This document shows positions 46,414-56,800 of a stretch of DNA of 64,000 nucleotides, piece by piece. Under the pieces are notes generated by a model. The model did not search any database. It saw only the letters and a list, made by a program, of their open reading frames with translations, and was not told the DNA's origin. The DNA lies in assembly GCA_029531795.1 (NCBI GenBank), contig JAPEIS010000001.1, positions 5,704,001 to 5,768,000 of the forward strand, in the 5' to 3' direction. Source of the DNA: Sclerotinia nivalis (taxonomy: Eukaryota > Ascomycota > Leotiomycetes > Helotiales > Sclerotiniaceae). A program made the position numbers and the translations under genes. Each line of letters starts with the position of its first letter. Position 1 is the stretch's first letter.

Positions 46414-47823
46414 ATGAATATGCAGACAGCAGGGGATATCCCCATGATTGTTAAATCAGAGAACTCCGGATCAGAGCGTCGTATTACTCCATCCTGGTCC
46501 ATTGGTCAACTGAAATCCAAACTTGTACCCGTGACCGGTATCCCTTCGTCAGATCAAAAACTCACCTTGTGGATCAACAATCAACAATCAATCGATATTC
46601 AAGCTCTTGATGAAGAGAATACACAACTAACAAACTTCCCACTGGCACCACATGCCGTTATTCACGTGAGTTCGGGAAATTCTTTAGCTTCGTAACGCGA
46701 AACATGTCGTGGTACTCTAAGACCTTATCATTCTGCAAGGCTGTCTGCCCACTTGATCTCACGCATGTTTTTTTCCAACTCCATATGAGACTTGATCTTC
46801 GGTATCGCATTGCTACTAGACCAGATTGTCATTTCAACATCATATGATAGTTCATGCCGATGTGTACCAGGTTGCCCCAATAGTTCATTCCATGATACTT
46901 AAGTCATTGAGATGATGAATCTTATTTTACATAGTCTACTCATCTCGCTGATATTGCTTTGCGTGGGTTAGTTTCCTTCCATACAGCCAGGCCAAGTGTT
47001 CCATCATGCTTCGAGTGGATATTTTTTGACACGGACATGACAAGTTTTGTTCGTTGTCCATGAACTATTTGCCGTAGCCTGAGCTCCATCGAGTGGATTC
47101 ATTGTTGCATTAATGTTGGTCTCACTCTGAGTCAAGGTGTGCTGTATCCGAAGTCTAAACAAGCATTCAATACCTGCAAGCACAAACTATTCTCCATTGT
47201 CAAGTCTGGCAATACTCTATGAACGGCACGTATCATTTTATGTCTTTCCCACTGGGTTTTCCCAATCTATTGTGCGGAACCTTCCGCCAATTAAGCTTGG
47301 CTAATTTCAAGAATGCTAACACAATTCCTTCCAGGTAACTGATACCCGTGCTCCTGGACTACGTGAAAATTACACCGATGTTTCCGCAGTCGAGAAATAC
47401 ACCCTTCCCGTAGAATCCTACGAGAAACGAACTGACAGCGTTCTTGCCTGGAAAAAGAATGAAAAACTCGGGCGATTCAACCCAGATGCTCCAACTCTTC
47501 TCGATGCCAAGCTCGCAGTCTACGACAATGAGATTAAAGAGAAAGGTATCTCAGTAGGAAAGAGATGTCGAGTTGGAGAAGATGATTCCAGAAGAGGTGA
47601 AGTGATGTATGTAGGTGATGTTGAGGAAATTCCTGGTGGAGCAGGTAAATGGATCGGGGTTAAATTAGATGAACCTGTTGGAAAGAATGATGGTAGTCTA
47701 GGTGGGAAACGATATTGGGGTAAAGATGGTGATGGAAAATTCGGCGTCTTTGTTAGACCTGAAAGAGTTACCGTGGGAGATTTTCCTGTATTGGATGATT
47801 TGGAGGAGATGGAGGAGATGTAA
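46414..47823 (+). CDS. Tubulin-folding cofactor B (Alf1-like), CAP-Gly protein
   Basis: Exons 46414-46665 and 47335-47823 joined in phase 0; 246 aa, as expected for TBCB/Alf1. It captures alpha-tubulin during folding and, with cofactor E, helps assemble or dissociate the tubulin dimer in the cytoplasm. The N-terminal ubiquitin-like domain is about residues 10-84 (RITPSWSIGQLKSKLVPVTG). A linker has YTLPVESYEKRTDSVLAWKK. The CAP-Gly domain is at about 157-228 with GGAGKWIGVKLDEPVGKNDG, containing the GKNDGS signature, and GKFGVFVRPERV. The acidic end DLEEMEEM suits binding to another CAP-Gly. The intron is 669 bp (GTGAGT...CCAG), six or more times longer than others here. Confidence 0.94.
46666..47334. 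other. Unusually long intron (669 bp) of the cofactor B gene
   Basis: Bounded by GTGAGT and TTCCAG with GCTAAC 18 bp upstream of the acceptor. Most introns in this window are under 130 bp. No open frame, snoRNA box pair or repeat could be assigned by eye. Confidence 0.6.
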
Positions 47824-48403
47824 ATGTTGTCGATACCTCTTTGCATGGTGTTTGCACTTCTTGCTGAATCAGAATTACCTTTTCGAGATACCTATTGAAC
47901 AATGCATATTCACACTATAATAAATCTTCCCATTCTTAGTTTCTCATGAGCAACTTGGTTATATGTATAGATCAATATTCGTTAAACTCAAAATATCTTA
48001 CCTCTCAAGTTTCAACATTACACTAATCTCAATTCTTTATATCTGATTTATTTATATCTTCTTATTTCCTTTCCTTTCCTTTCCCTTTTTGTTCCAATAT
48101 TATTATTATCAACTTTAACACTACTAAATCCTTTTCGGTATTCTATCAGATATCGAGAGTTGATATTTGTATACTTTATATTTAGTATACTAGTAATACT
48201 TCAAGTATTCAACGGATATAGCATCTTCTTTGTTTCGTTTATTTTATCCAATTTTCTATTTCTACTTTTTGTTTTTTTACTTCTTTTTATTTCTTTTCTT
48301 TACTTTTACTTTTCTCTTTTATTTCTTCTTTTAATATCTTCTTTCTACCCCTTCTCTTCGTCTTCTTTCCTCTTCCCTTTCTTCAATCTTTCCTATATCC
48401 TTC

Positions 48404-48575
48404 TGTCGGGATCATGATCATATGATCATAGAGAGAACCGTAATTAAGTCATATGATTATGTGACTTATAAGAGGCCGTACGAGCTTCTTAAATATATAT
48501 TTAAGAAGCTCGTTCTTTCAATATAGAATAGAAATAATCAAGAATAAGTTTTATCAAATAGACTAAAGTACTTTA
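48404..48575. repeat. Possible solo LTR or MITE remnant containing palindromes
   Basis: A block starting TGTCGGGATC and ending ACTTTACA (TG...CA) inside pyrimidine-rich DNA. It holds ATGATCATATGATCAT (48414-48429, palindrome), TAAGTCA/TGACTTA inverted arms (48445-48468) and a perfect 32-bp palindrome (48481-48512). Flanks CCTTC and CTTTG are not a clean duplication, so the LTR call is tentative. Confidence 0.3.
48481..48512. repeat. Perfect 32-bp palindrome
   Basis: Left arm CGAGCTTCTTAAATAT is followed directly by its exact reverse complement, with no spacer. It can form a 16-bp cruciform or hairpin. Confidence 0.95.
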
Positions 48576-49633
48576 CACTTTGAACCCTACCATTTGATAC
48601 CAACACTTTCTTTACTCTTTTTTTCCTTTTATTTATTTATTCAAACTCTCTTTTCTATTTCTCCTTTCTATCTTTCTTCCTACTTCTCTCTCTTCTCTTC
48701 CCCTTCAAATCTTTTCTTTCCTTTTTCAACCTCTTTTTCTACTTCTCTTTTCTATTTCTCCTTACTTCTTCTCACTTTTTCTTCCCCTCCCCTTTCTTCA
48801 ATCTTTCTTATTTCTTTCTCTCTTCCTTTCTTCAATCTTTCTTATACCCCCTTTACTCTTTCAACCCCCCTTCTCCACCTCATTTTCCTTTTCTACTTCC
48901 TTTACTTTCCCTAACTTCCTATTTTTTTTCCTATTTTTCCTTCCTCTACTTTTCCTTTCCCTACTTTTTCAACCCCCCTTTCTCTTTTCTCTTTTCCTCT
49001 TTCGCTTTTCCATTTTCCTTTCTCTTCGTTTGTATATTCCACAGCGTGGATATATCATATATATACCAACAAGAATACCAAAATTAACACTAATTATCCA
49101 TCCATTCTATTTATACAACCTATAGCCCATAACCTATAAGCCCAACTAGCCCAACAGCTTGTATTAGTTCTTTTCTATAGTTATAGTAGTTTTTGTAATT
49201 AGATTTAGAGCTAGATGATATATAAAATATAAAATAGAATATTGAGTTAGACCGTTAAAAATATATGTTATATATCTTCTAGTTTCGATTTTCAGATAAA
49301 AAGACAAAAAATGAAAAGGTTTTCATTATATATCTTGTTTTTTATATCTATCGTAACCCCAACCCCAACTCCAAATACCAATCCAATCCAAATACCAACC
49401 AACTCCAAATACCAATCCAAATACTAACCCAAATACCCCCTCTTCGAACTTCCCCCCAAATCCATCCAATCCATCCAATCAATCTAATCGAACCAATCTA
49501 CCTCATATCTCATATCCCCCACCACCAATCCCCCCATCTCCCTTGAACTCCCTACTCTATTTATATCCTACCTCTATCTTCTGCCTCTCTTAATTACATC
49601 CCCTAACTACCTCTCCTAACTACCTCTCCCCTC

Positions 49634-49699
49634 CTCTCCCCTTCCTCTCCCCTTCCTCTCCCCTTCCTCTCCCCTTCCTCTCCCCTTCCTCTCCCCTTC
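49634..49699. repeat. CTCTCCCCTTC minisatellite
   Basis: Six near-perfect tandem copies of an 11-bp unit. Confidence 0.85.
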
Positions 49700-49970
49700 C
49701 CTCTCCCCTTTCCTTTCCTTCCTTTCCCTTTCTCTTTTCCCCTCTCTACCTACACCATTTCCTTGACACTATTTCTTCCGATCCTAAAACTCCACCATCT
49801 ATCTTCTAACAATTTCTTTTCTCTTTTCTTAGATATTTGGGTGTATTGCTTGTATATATCACTCTTGTATTCTTTTATTCTCATTTTTATACTCTTCACT
49901 TTTGTATTTATTTAATCTACTCTTGAGTTATATTTATATTATACTCTCACTAAGTATTCTCATATACTAT

Positions 49971-50035
49971 TGTTGGAATACGATATATGATACTAAGCAG
50001 AGTGGCTTGTATAACAACTTTTGTTATTTCTAACA
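49971..50035 (+). repeat. 5' LTR of the miniature element
   Basis: Sixty-five bp with TG...CA ends, preceded by target duplication ACTAT. Confidence 0.85.
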
Positions 50036-50171
50036 GATTATAAGTCCGGATAGTATAATGGTAAAATATACAGTTCTTATATATATTCATTACAAATCTG
50101 TAAGGAATTTGCTATAAGATCCAGAATAAAGATTCCTGTCTTGATAGTATACAGGCTTGATATAGGGAGAG

Positions 50172-50231
50172 TATTGGAATACAATATATGATACTAAGCA
50201 GAGTGGCTTGTATAATTTGTTATTTCTAACA
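50172..50231 (+). repeat. 3' LTR of the miniature element
   Basis: Sixty bp matching the 5' LTR with two G-to-A substitutions and loss of five bases (CAACT); begins TA rather than TG, ends CA, followed by ACTAT. Confidence 0.85.
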
Positions 50232-50452
50232 ACTATACTAGGCTATTTTGTTATTTTTATTCTATATAGACAATACAGTATGCAGACATACACATATATA
50301 CTAGAAATCGTATGTATACGTACACAACCCATTTTGAAAACTATAAGAGGAATATAATTTATCATACAATCCAACCCTCCACACCCTCCATTCCCCCTCC
50401 ATTCCCCTCACCCTTTTCCCCCACACCAAACCTCAACATCCAACCAATTCAA

Positions 50453-52158
50453 TTAACTCCTACCCCATCTACTCCCCCGCCACGAATCACCAAACCGCTC
50501 CTCCCTCTTCCTAATCTTCGCCCCTTCAATCCTCTGCCTCTTAATTTCCCCTAAGATCATTTGCGGAGTTGCTCCCTCCCTTAAAAGTTTCTCTCTTATT
50601 CTTTTATTTTTTTGGTAGCGGGTTGCGCTATTTTCTCTTTTGACGCGCCGGGTATACGTATATGTATTTATATTTATATCTGTGTTTGTATTTGTAGTAA
50701 GCTCGTCGCGAGAGCTGTGGGAATCCATTGAATCGAATGCTGAGGAGGTAAAGTCGTTTATTGGCCGGTCTTGTGGCGTGGTGTTGGATATCCTCATGTT
50801 CGTGTACGCTTCTCTTCCTCCATCTACAGCGTCCCTCTCATCTATATCCCAACCTATATCCCCAAAAAGCCGCTTCGCCGCCCTCTCCACCCTCGCCCAC
50901 CTCTCCTTTCCTTTTTTGATACTCCACTTCTCCAACGCCCTTAGCGCTTTCATATCAGGTTTCATTTTCTTCATATCCTTTGTTCCATCCAATATTGCAA
51001 TCCTGTGTTCTCTTAATGCCAATAACAACGCATGCATTGCCAATTTTCTGCTTTCTCCTTGAGGATACCCGAGATCATCGAGTATAGCACAGATTTCAAA
51101 AGCTAATGGGCCATGGGCTATTTGACGCATTGCGTTTGTGGTCCAGAGGGATTGGAAGACCATGTCTGTTTTTGAGGGTTGGAAATTATGGAATCCGACA
51201 TCTCTTCCGTTGTGGTTTTTGTAGTGGTTGGTGTATACTGATGGGAGGATCTTTTCCTCGTTTCTTTTGGATTCATTTTGATCCGAGACACCATGTTGCT
51301 CTTGGTCTTGTCCAGCAATATCATCCTCTCCTATCCTCTTCAATTCATTATCCGCAATCCCCAAGCTCCTTATAGGATGTGGAACATAAGTTGACAACAC
51401 ATCCCACGCTTCTTTAGTTTCTGCTCTCGTAGAATATGGTGAACGTAGTATTAGACAATCAATATAAGCATCCTTTTCATCTTCTGATGTCTTGAGGTTT
51501 TTAAGCGATGAAGCAACAGAGCTATGGATTTGTTGAGATACAGATGCAGAGATGGAATATGGAAATGTTTCTAACGCTTGATTTAAGGCTTGTTTTCCTC
51601 GTTCACTTTCCGGGAGTGTATGAAGATTTTGACCTTCGGGTGGTGCGAATGTAGTTTGGATCTTTGTTTTCATTAGATATCATTCTCATATCTCTCATAG
51701 CATGATGAAGAAAAGATAAAAAAGAAATTTAAAAATTTGCAAATATAGAAAAAGAAAATAGTATCTCCTACATAAAGCTCTTTTCTCTCCACCTTCCCCT
51801 CTTCAATCGCCCTCCTGATTCCTTCTCCGACAGCCTCTTCATCATACCTAAGCGGTTCAGCCCCTGTTTCTATACCCCTATATCCAGTCTTTATAGCATG
51901 GTAAACTAAATCTGCGGTTTTTCCCTGGTGCCATAACGTGCTGTATATAATTCGGGGAACAGTGATTTGAGAGGCGGTACCGATATTTACTATAGAGGAT
52001 TCAAGGATCCTAGATAGCTTTGTGGTAGATGTGGAGGCTAGTCTCGTGATTTGGTTAAGGAGACGAGGGCTAGGTAGGATTTTGAGACATCTGGTTCTGG
52101 ATTGTGCGAGACCAGCTTGAAGAATCAAGAGTGAAGAGAAACGAGGATTGGTAAGCAT
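50453..52158 (-). CDS. Aldo-keto reductase-like protein with degenerate active site and basic C-terminal extension
   Basis: Two exons on the minus strand: 52158-51772 and 51661-50453, across a 110-bp intron (GTAGGA...AAAG), phase 0; 531 aa. The join gives KELY-IQTTFAPPEGQNL, matching the REDLFIQTKFTPPEGQ strand of fungal AKRs. AKRs reduce carbonyls with NADPH using Asp-Tyr-Lys-His. Here the Tyr is kept (Tyr105), but the Asp position reads Glu97 (GIETGAEPLRYDEE), the Lys position Thr133, and the His position Arg202 (CLILRSPYS), so catalysis is doubtful. Barrel landmarks remain (GIADNEL, FQSLWTTNAMRQI, LDDLGYPQG). Residues 1-60 are basic and Ser-rich, possibly a mitochondrial signal. About 100 extra C-terminal residues are Lys/Arg-rich (RYQKNKRIREKLLREG) and not part of AKRs. 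It is divergently paired with the dehydrogenase at 52615. Confidence 0.8.
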
Positions 52159-52614
52159 CAGTGACTTCCCTTATTGGTAATTGAGGATATCAATTGTATG
52201 GCTTTAATGAAGAACGACAGTGGGATTTTGATATGTTGAGTTTGGGTATGCGCACCAATTGTTTGGTTTGTGTATAGGATGAAAAGATCCGTTGATCGTG
52301 ACTGATCTTCGCGTAAGATTTCTTGATTTGGTAATTCCGAAGATATTCCATTGAGTGGGGGGGGGGGGGGGGTTCATCGTGGGGCGAGCTTAGGTTGATG
52401 TTGGCGGGGTAAATAAATATTTATGAACCACCTGCATACATATGCAATTGCACCAGTGTTGCATCTCGTACCTCATTATTTTATTCCTCAAGCTTGCTCA
52501 GTGCTTGCGTATCTCATTAAGACTGCTAACCTACCAACTATATTTATCAGCTTATATACACGTTTACCAGTTCATCACAAGTGAATAGAGTAGTACATAC
52601 ATACATACGAAACA
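52159..52614. promoter_or_regulatory. Divergent promoter between the AKR-like gene and the dehydrogenase
   Basis: The 456 bp between divergent ATGs. Contains a run of 16 G at 52357-52372 and CATACATACATAC just before the dehydrogenase ATG. Confidence 0.5.
52357..52372 (+). repeat. G16 homopolymer
   Basis: Sixteen consecutive G in a divergent promoter; likely length-variable and G-quadruplex-capable. Confidence 0.9.
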
Positions 52615-53876
52615 ATGGCATCCAAACCTTATGAAGTAAAATGGGGTATCTTAGCCACAGGAGGCATCGCAACCAGTAATCCACCCTTTCTATCTTTCAA
52701 ATCCTCAGGACTTCCTACTAACTATCACATCCAGCCTTCTGCAAAGACATTCTCTGCAATCCCGCCACTCGTAACGTCCACGACATTCAACACACCATCA
52801 TAGCAGTAGCATCTTCATCCTCCGCTTCCCGCGCCGAGACATTCCTCAAGGAAATCAAAGCTCCTCCTGGTATCAAAGCTTACGGCTCATACCATGAACT
52901 CGTCAATGATACCAATATCGACGTAATCTACATTGCCACTCCTCATTCGCATCATTTTCAAAATGCCATGTTAGCATTACGTGCCAATAAACATGTACTG
53001 TGTGAAAAAGCCCTCACTGTGAATGCAGTGCAAGCTCGAAAACTATTCGAGACAGCTAAAGAGAGGAATTTGTTTTTCATGGAAGCGGTATGGACTAGAT
53101 ATTTTCCACTGAGTATTCAGATCAGAGAATTGGTTAAAAATAAAGAAATCGGGGAAGTGCATCGAGTGTTCGCAGATCTCTCAATCGCCGAAGCCAACGA
53201 TGATGGAAGCCTTAACTTTCCCCTCGAAAACCGCATGGTGAATCCTGCTCTAGCAGGTGGTGCCCTCTTAGATCTCGGTATCTATGCAATAACCTGGGTA
53301 TTTCAAATCCTGTACCACTGTCAACCCTGTTCATCTTCTGAGCGCGAAACCCCCAGCGTTCTCGCCGCAGTGCAGAAATATGAGAAAACGGGTGTGGATG
53401 AACAAACGAGCATCATTTTACAATTCCCCAAGAATAAAAGTATGGGGATTGCCACGACGGGAATGAGAGTTGCAACGCAACCAGATGCTCATAATCACGC
53501 CAGTAAAGATGAAGCTCCTACGATAAGAATTCAAGGCACGAAGGGAGAAATTCAAGTTTTTGGACCGGCGTATCGACCATTGAGATATAGCGTTTTTAAG
53601 AACGCGAATAAAGCTGGGGATTTTAAGGCGGTGGATTGTGAGATTCCGCGGGACCCCGGGAGGGAGAACTGGGGACATGGGATGGCGTGGGAGGCGGATG
53701 AGGTGGGGAGGTGTTTGAGAGATGGGAAGAAGGAGAGTGAGGGGTTGGATTGGAGGGAGAGTGAAGTTATTATGGGGGTTATGGATGAGGTTAGGAGACA
53801 GGGGGGTTTGAAATATAGTGAGGAGATTGAGTCGGATGTTTTTGATGAGAAGAGTGTTTTGAACGGGAAGGCTTGA
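52615..53876 (+). CDS. Gfo/Idh/MocA oxidoreductase, dihydrodiol/D-xylose dehydrogenase type
   Basis: Exons 52615-52675 and 52735-53876 with a 59-bp intron (GTAATC, ACTAAC, CAG), phase 1; 400 aa. The splice restores the nucleotide-binding segment KWGILATGGIATTFCKDIL, the Rossmann GxGxxx fingerprint at about residues 9-27. NAD(P)H-dependent enzymes of this family oxidise sugars or trans-dihydrodiols. Other signatures are HTIIAVASSSSASRAETFL, DVIYIATPHSHHF, the EK motif in HVLCEKALTVN (Glu111-Lys112), FFMEAVWTRYFP and GGALLDLGIYAI, the last three typical of dimeric dihydrodiol dehydrogenase-like fungal proteins. It is probably cytosolic since no signal peptide is seen. From about 53620 the codon use becomes G-rich, but no break in frame occurs. 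Exact substrate unknown. Confidence 0.92.
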
Positions 53877-56800
53877 TTTAGTGGATGAAATGGACTGTAT
53901 TTCTTATTTGACTTTCTGATTTCTATATACTCTATCGATCTGATCGATACTCTTAAGTTTTCAATTCCCCATCCTTGATCTTCGAACACCCTAAATAGAA
54001 ATTATATCGCATCCAATTGAAATCATATACATACAGCAGTAAAGCAGCCAGCCCATAGATGTTTAGTATCATATTATTCTCGTCGGCTTCTCAAGATCTA
54101 AAATTACTAATATTGAACCTAAAGTTCCGTGGATATTTACCTCAAACACACCAACAAATCCGCGAAAACCTCCACATTATATGCCCTAAAAATACCAACG
54201 AGGTAAAGGAATACATACATACAGCTAGTATAACATGCACCAATCCGAATACAGTATAACAACAAGCACACTCACACTAGCTCTCTCCATTCCACTCTAT
54301 TTGAACTCTCGCATTCTCATATACCAGGAATCAGGATATATCAGTAACTATCAAATTTCTAATCTCTTCCCTCACAAAACCAAAAAAAAAACAAAAAATT
54401 GAAATGATGAAAATGAAATAATGAAATAACGATATCACCAACCGATAAATGATTCATTAGGTATATACATTATATTTCTCCTAGACTCCTAGATTCCTAG
54501 ACTCTTAGCCATCCTGCATCTCTCCTCTCTTTACATAATACATTTTAGCTACCGGTATTGTGTTTTCCCACCGTGAAATTTTTTTCTCATTAAGTTAGGA
54601 GTTAAGTGTTAAGCGCGAAGCGTTAATTACGAGATGTGGGTTTAGTTATATATCTTGATGTGAGGATAGTTGAGGTGGATGTAATTGTAATGAAAGAAAT
54701 GAAGAAGAGGGGAAGAGGTGAAGGAGGAGAAGAGCTCGAGGTAACTGGGGTAGTATGATTATTCGGAATAGAATTCTCAATGAAAAGTGAGACTTAGAGC
54801 TGGAGTGTTGATATGAGGTATATGAATAGTGTAAGAGTATAAGGGCGTACATGACGACTCTTGGAGTGCATTTAAATGTAGTATTTGCAATGCAAAGAAA
54901 ATGTATTTTCGAAGATACCTAGCGGATGGAGTTACAATCTACAGAAACATTTCAGATACCATCTATCCGGGTTGTCAGGGAGAGTGCGGAAGTGTAGAAG
55001 TGCGCATGAACAAATGGTCAATTAGTGACTTGTGAACTTCGAGGAAGTGATTTTTTGTTATCGCTACCAGAATCTCAGGTGAATTTGAGGACGTGCTAAA
55101 GTACTTCCTTCAAAACGAATAGGTATAGTATTGGGTGATAATAGATGCACTAGGTAGGCATGTCTGTCCTATTTGGAGCTAGGAGACTTAATCATTATTT
55201 TAATCTGCCAGACGCGTTCTCTGGTACTTCTACCAGAATTCGAAAGCCCTGATCAGCCTGTTAACAGCATCGAACAAGACAACCACGATTTTTTTACACT
55301 CGAGAGTAGCCATTTCCAAAATTGATATGTATATATGAATCGGCCCGTTTGGAATCACAGAGGTGAGGGTCTCGGATAGCTTGGCCGTAACGATGAAGGT
55401 AGAGTTGTTTGGGATCGACCAATAGCGCAATATGACGGCAATGAGAGTCCTCGTGAGACAGAAGGATCTCTTTACAAGCGGATTTCAGAAAACAATTTAC
55501 TAATTATGCATCTGCTGCCCAACTCGAACAAAAAAATTCCCAGACCTCCCTCCCCTATATTCGAGCAGCAAGTTGAGGTTCTTTATACAGCAGTATTTGC
55601 TTATTTCAGATGCGCCCAAGATTGAATGTGCTTGATGACTTCTTGTGGGAATATGTCTGTCTGATGACAGTCAATCATCTCGGAGAAGAAGCAAAGGTTT
55701 GGCAAGTAAACTTATCACACATCAAGTGTCCAACTGTGTACGGTAGGCTTTGAGTGCAGAACCTTTTGCTACTGAAATAATAAATTGATTGGTGTTTAAC
55801 TAGAAATATCCGAGTACTGCAGGCCAAGATTGGAATCACCTTGAAGAGCTCTCCAGGAGTCAGTTTTGTTAATCTTTTTGGCCAGTCATTTTGACTGGGG
55901 ATGGGCAAAAGGCTGAGAAGTTCACGTTGACTCACAAATTCATTATTGTTTGGAAAGATTTCTTAGGATGTACATCGATTCATTGAGTTAGGTTCTTGTT
56001 ATTCGCGGCGCAAGCGGTCGCAAGCCGCATCGGCAGCAATACTATATAATCACAAATGCAAGCGAAATTCATCGGGGAGGTTGGTGCAGTGATAAGGAGT
56101 GCAACTAAACTTCTACCACCTGAGATGCCCGTCCCGAGCTGTGGCACTCGAAAACAACACCCCTCGGTATGCTGCCACAATGTGAGATATGCACGTGTGA
56201 ATGTAACAAATAAGATACAAAATACAAATAATACATAGCTTAGATTTAGATGATTGGCAGATAGAAGGGAATGTGAAGAGGGAATGGGAAGGTGGTGGCA
56301 TGGGTGAAGGATCTATCCAAACAAAAAAGAAGTAAGGACAAGCTCTCAGGGGTTCATACATCATATACCTGAGATGTTCAGAGCTTCTCACATTTTTCTC
56401 TCTCTCAAGACTTTTATTATCACCTTAAAACGAGGATTAAACTTGGCTTACGGCAGAAGAACTAAATACCACGAATGACAACGCCGCGAAACATTAGCAT
56501 TATTCACAAACACTTGCCCCTTGGGAATTGTCATTCCGGTTTTGAGGTTTGAGGCCTTTTGTTTTAAAGCTCTCTCTCGTGTGAAGCTTTTGATGGATCT
56601 TTAGGCGAGCATTTTTTTGAACGTTTTGATGATTGGAAGCGAGAGTGACAAAGACCCGCGCAACTCCATTTTAATTCACTATTGAAGAATACTTTCATGA
56701 TAAAGCATGCCGAGAGTCTTAATGATGTTTTTATGGTACGACGATTGAATCTTAAACAGCTGTCTCCCGAACCAGAAATGACTACATGCTACGGCTTTGA

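Larger units (their letters stand above)
47824..49970. other. Pyrimidine-rich, repeat-laden intergenic region
   Basis: From about 48050 to 49020 the + strand is dominated by T and C in TTCTT/CTTTC words, apart from an AT-rich block at 48405-48590 carrying palindromes. Six copies of an 11-mer CTCTCCCCTTC lie at about 49634-49699, and CCAAATACCAA-type words repeat at about 49360-49440. Open frames encoding poly-Phe/Ser/Leu are composition artefacts. No gene seen. Confidence 0.6.
49971..50231. mobile_element. Miniature LTR retrotransposon (TRIM/SMART-like), 261 bp
   Basis: 5' LTR 49971-50035 (65 bp, TGTTGGAATA...TTTCTAACA) and 3' LTR 50172-50231 (60 bp) are in direct orientation. They are identical except for two G-to-A changes and a 5-bp deletion in the 3' copy. 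Flanks are ACTAT (49966-49970) and ACTAT (50232-50236), a perfect 5-bp target duplication. A polypurine tract AGGGAGAG (50164-50171) abuts the 3' LTR. The 136-bp interior has no coding capacity. LTR ends, duplication and polypurine tract together are the structure of terminal-repeat retrotransposons in miniature; TGTTGGAATA is the typical Copia LTR start. No standard TGG-initiated primer site is visible after the 5' LTR. The G-to-A changes turn TG into TA and CG into CA, as RIP would. Confidence 0.85.

Noticed and set aside
48481..48512. Perfect palindrome considered as a bacterial-type terminator
   Set aside because: No T-run follows and the genome is eukaryotic; more likely part of a repeat remnant.
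48160..48914. Phe/Ser/Leu-rich frames of 85 and 106 codons on the + strand, hydrophobic like membrane proteins
   Set aside because: They lie in T/C-only DNA where stops are scarce and TTC/TCT codons are forced, so hydrophobicity is compositional.
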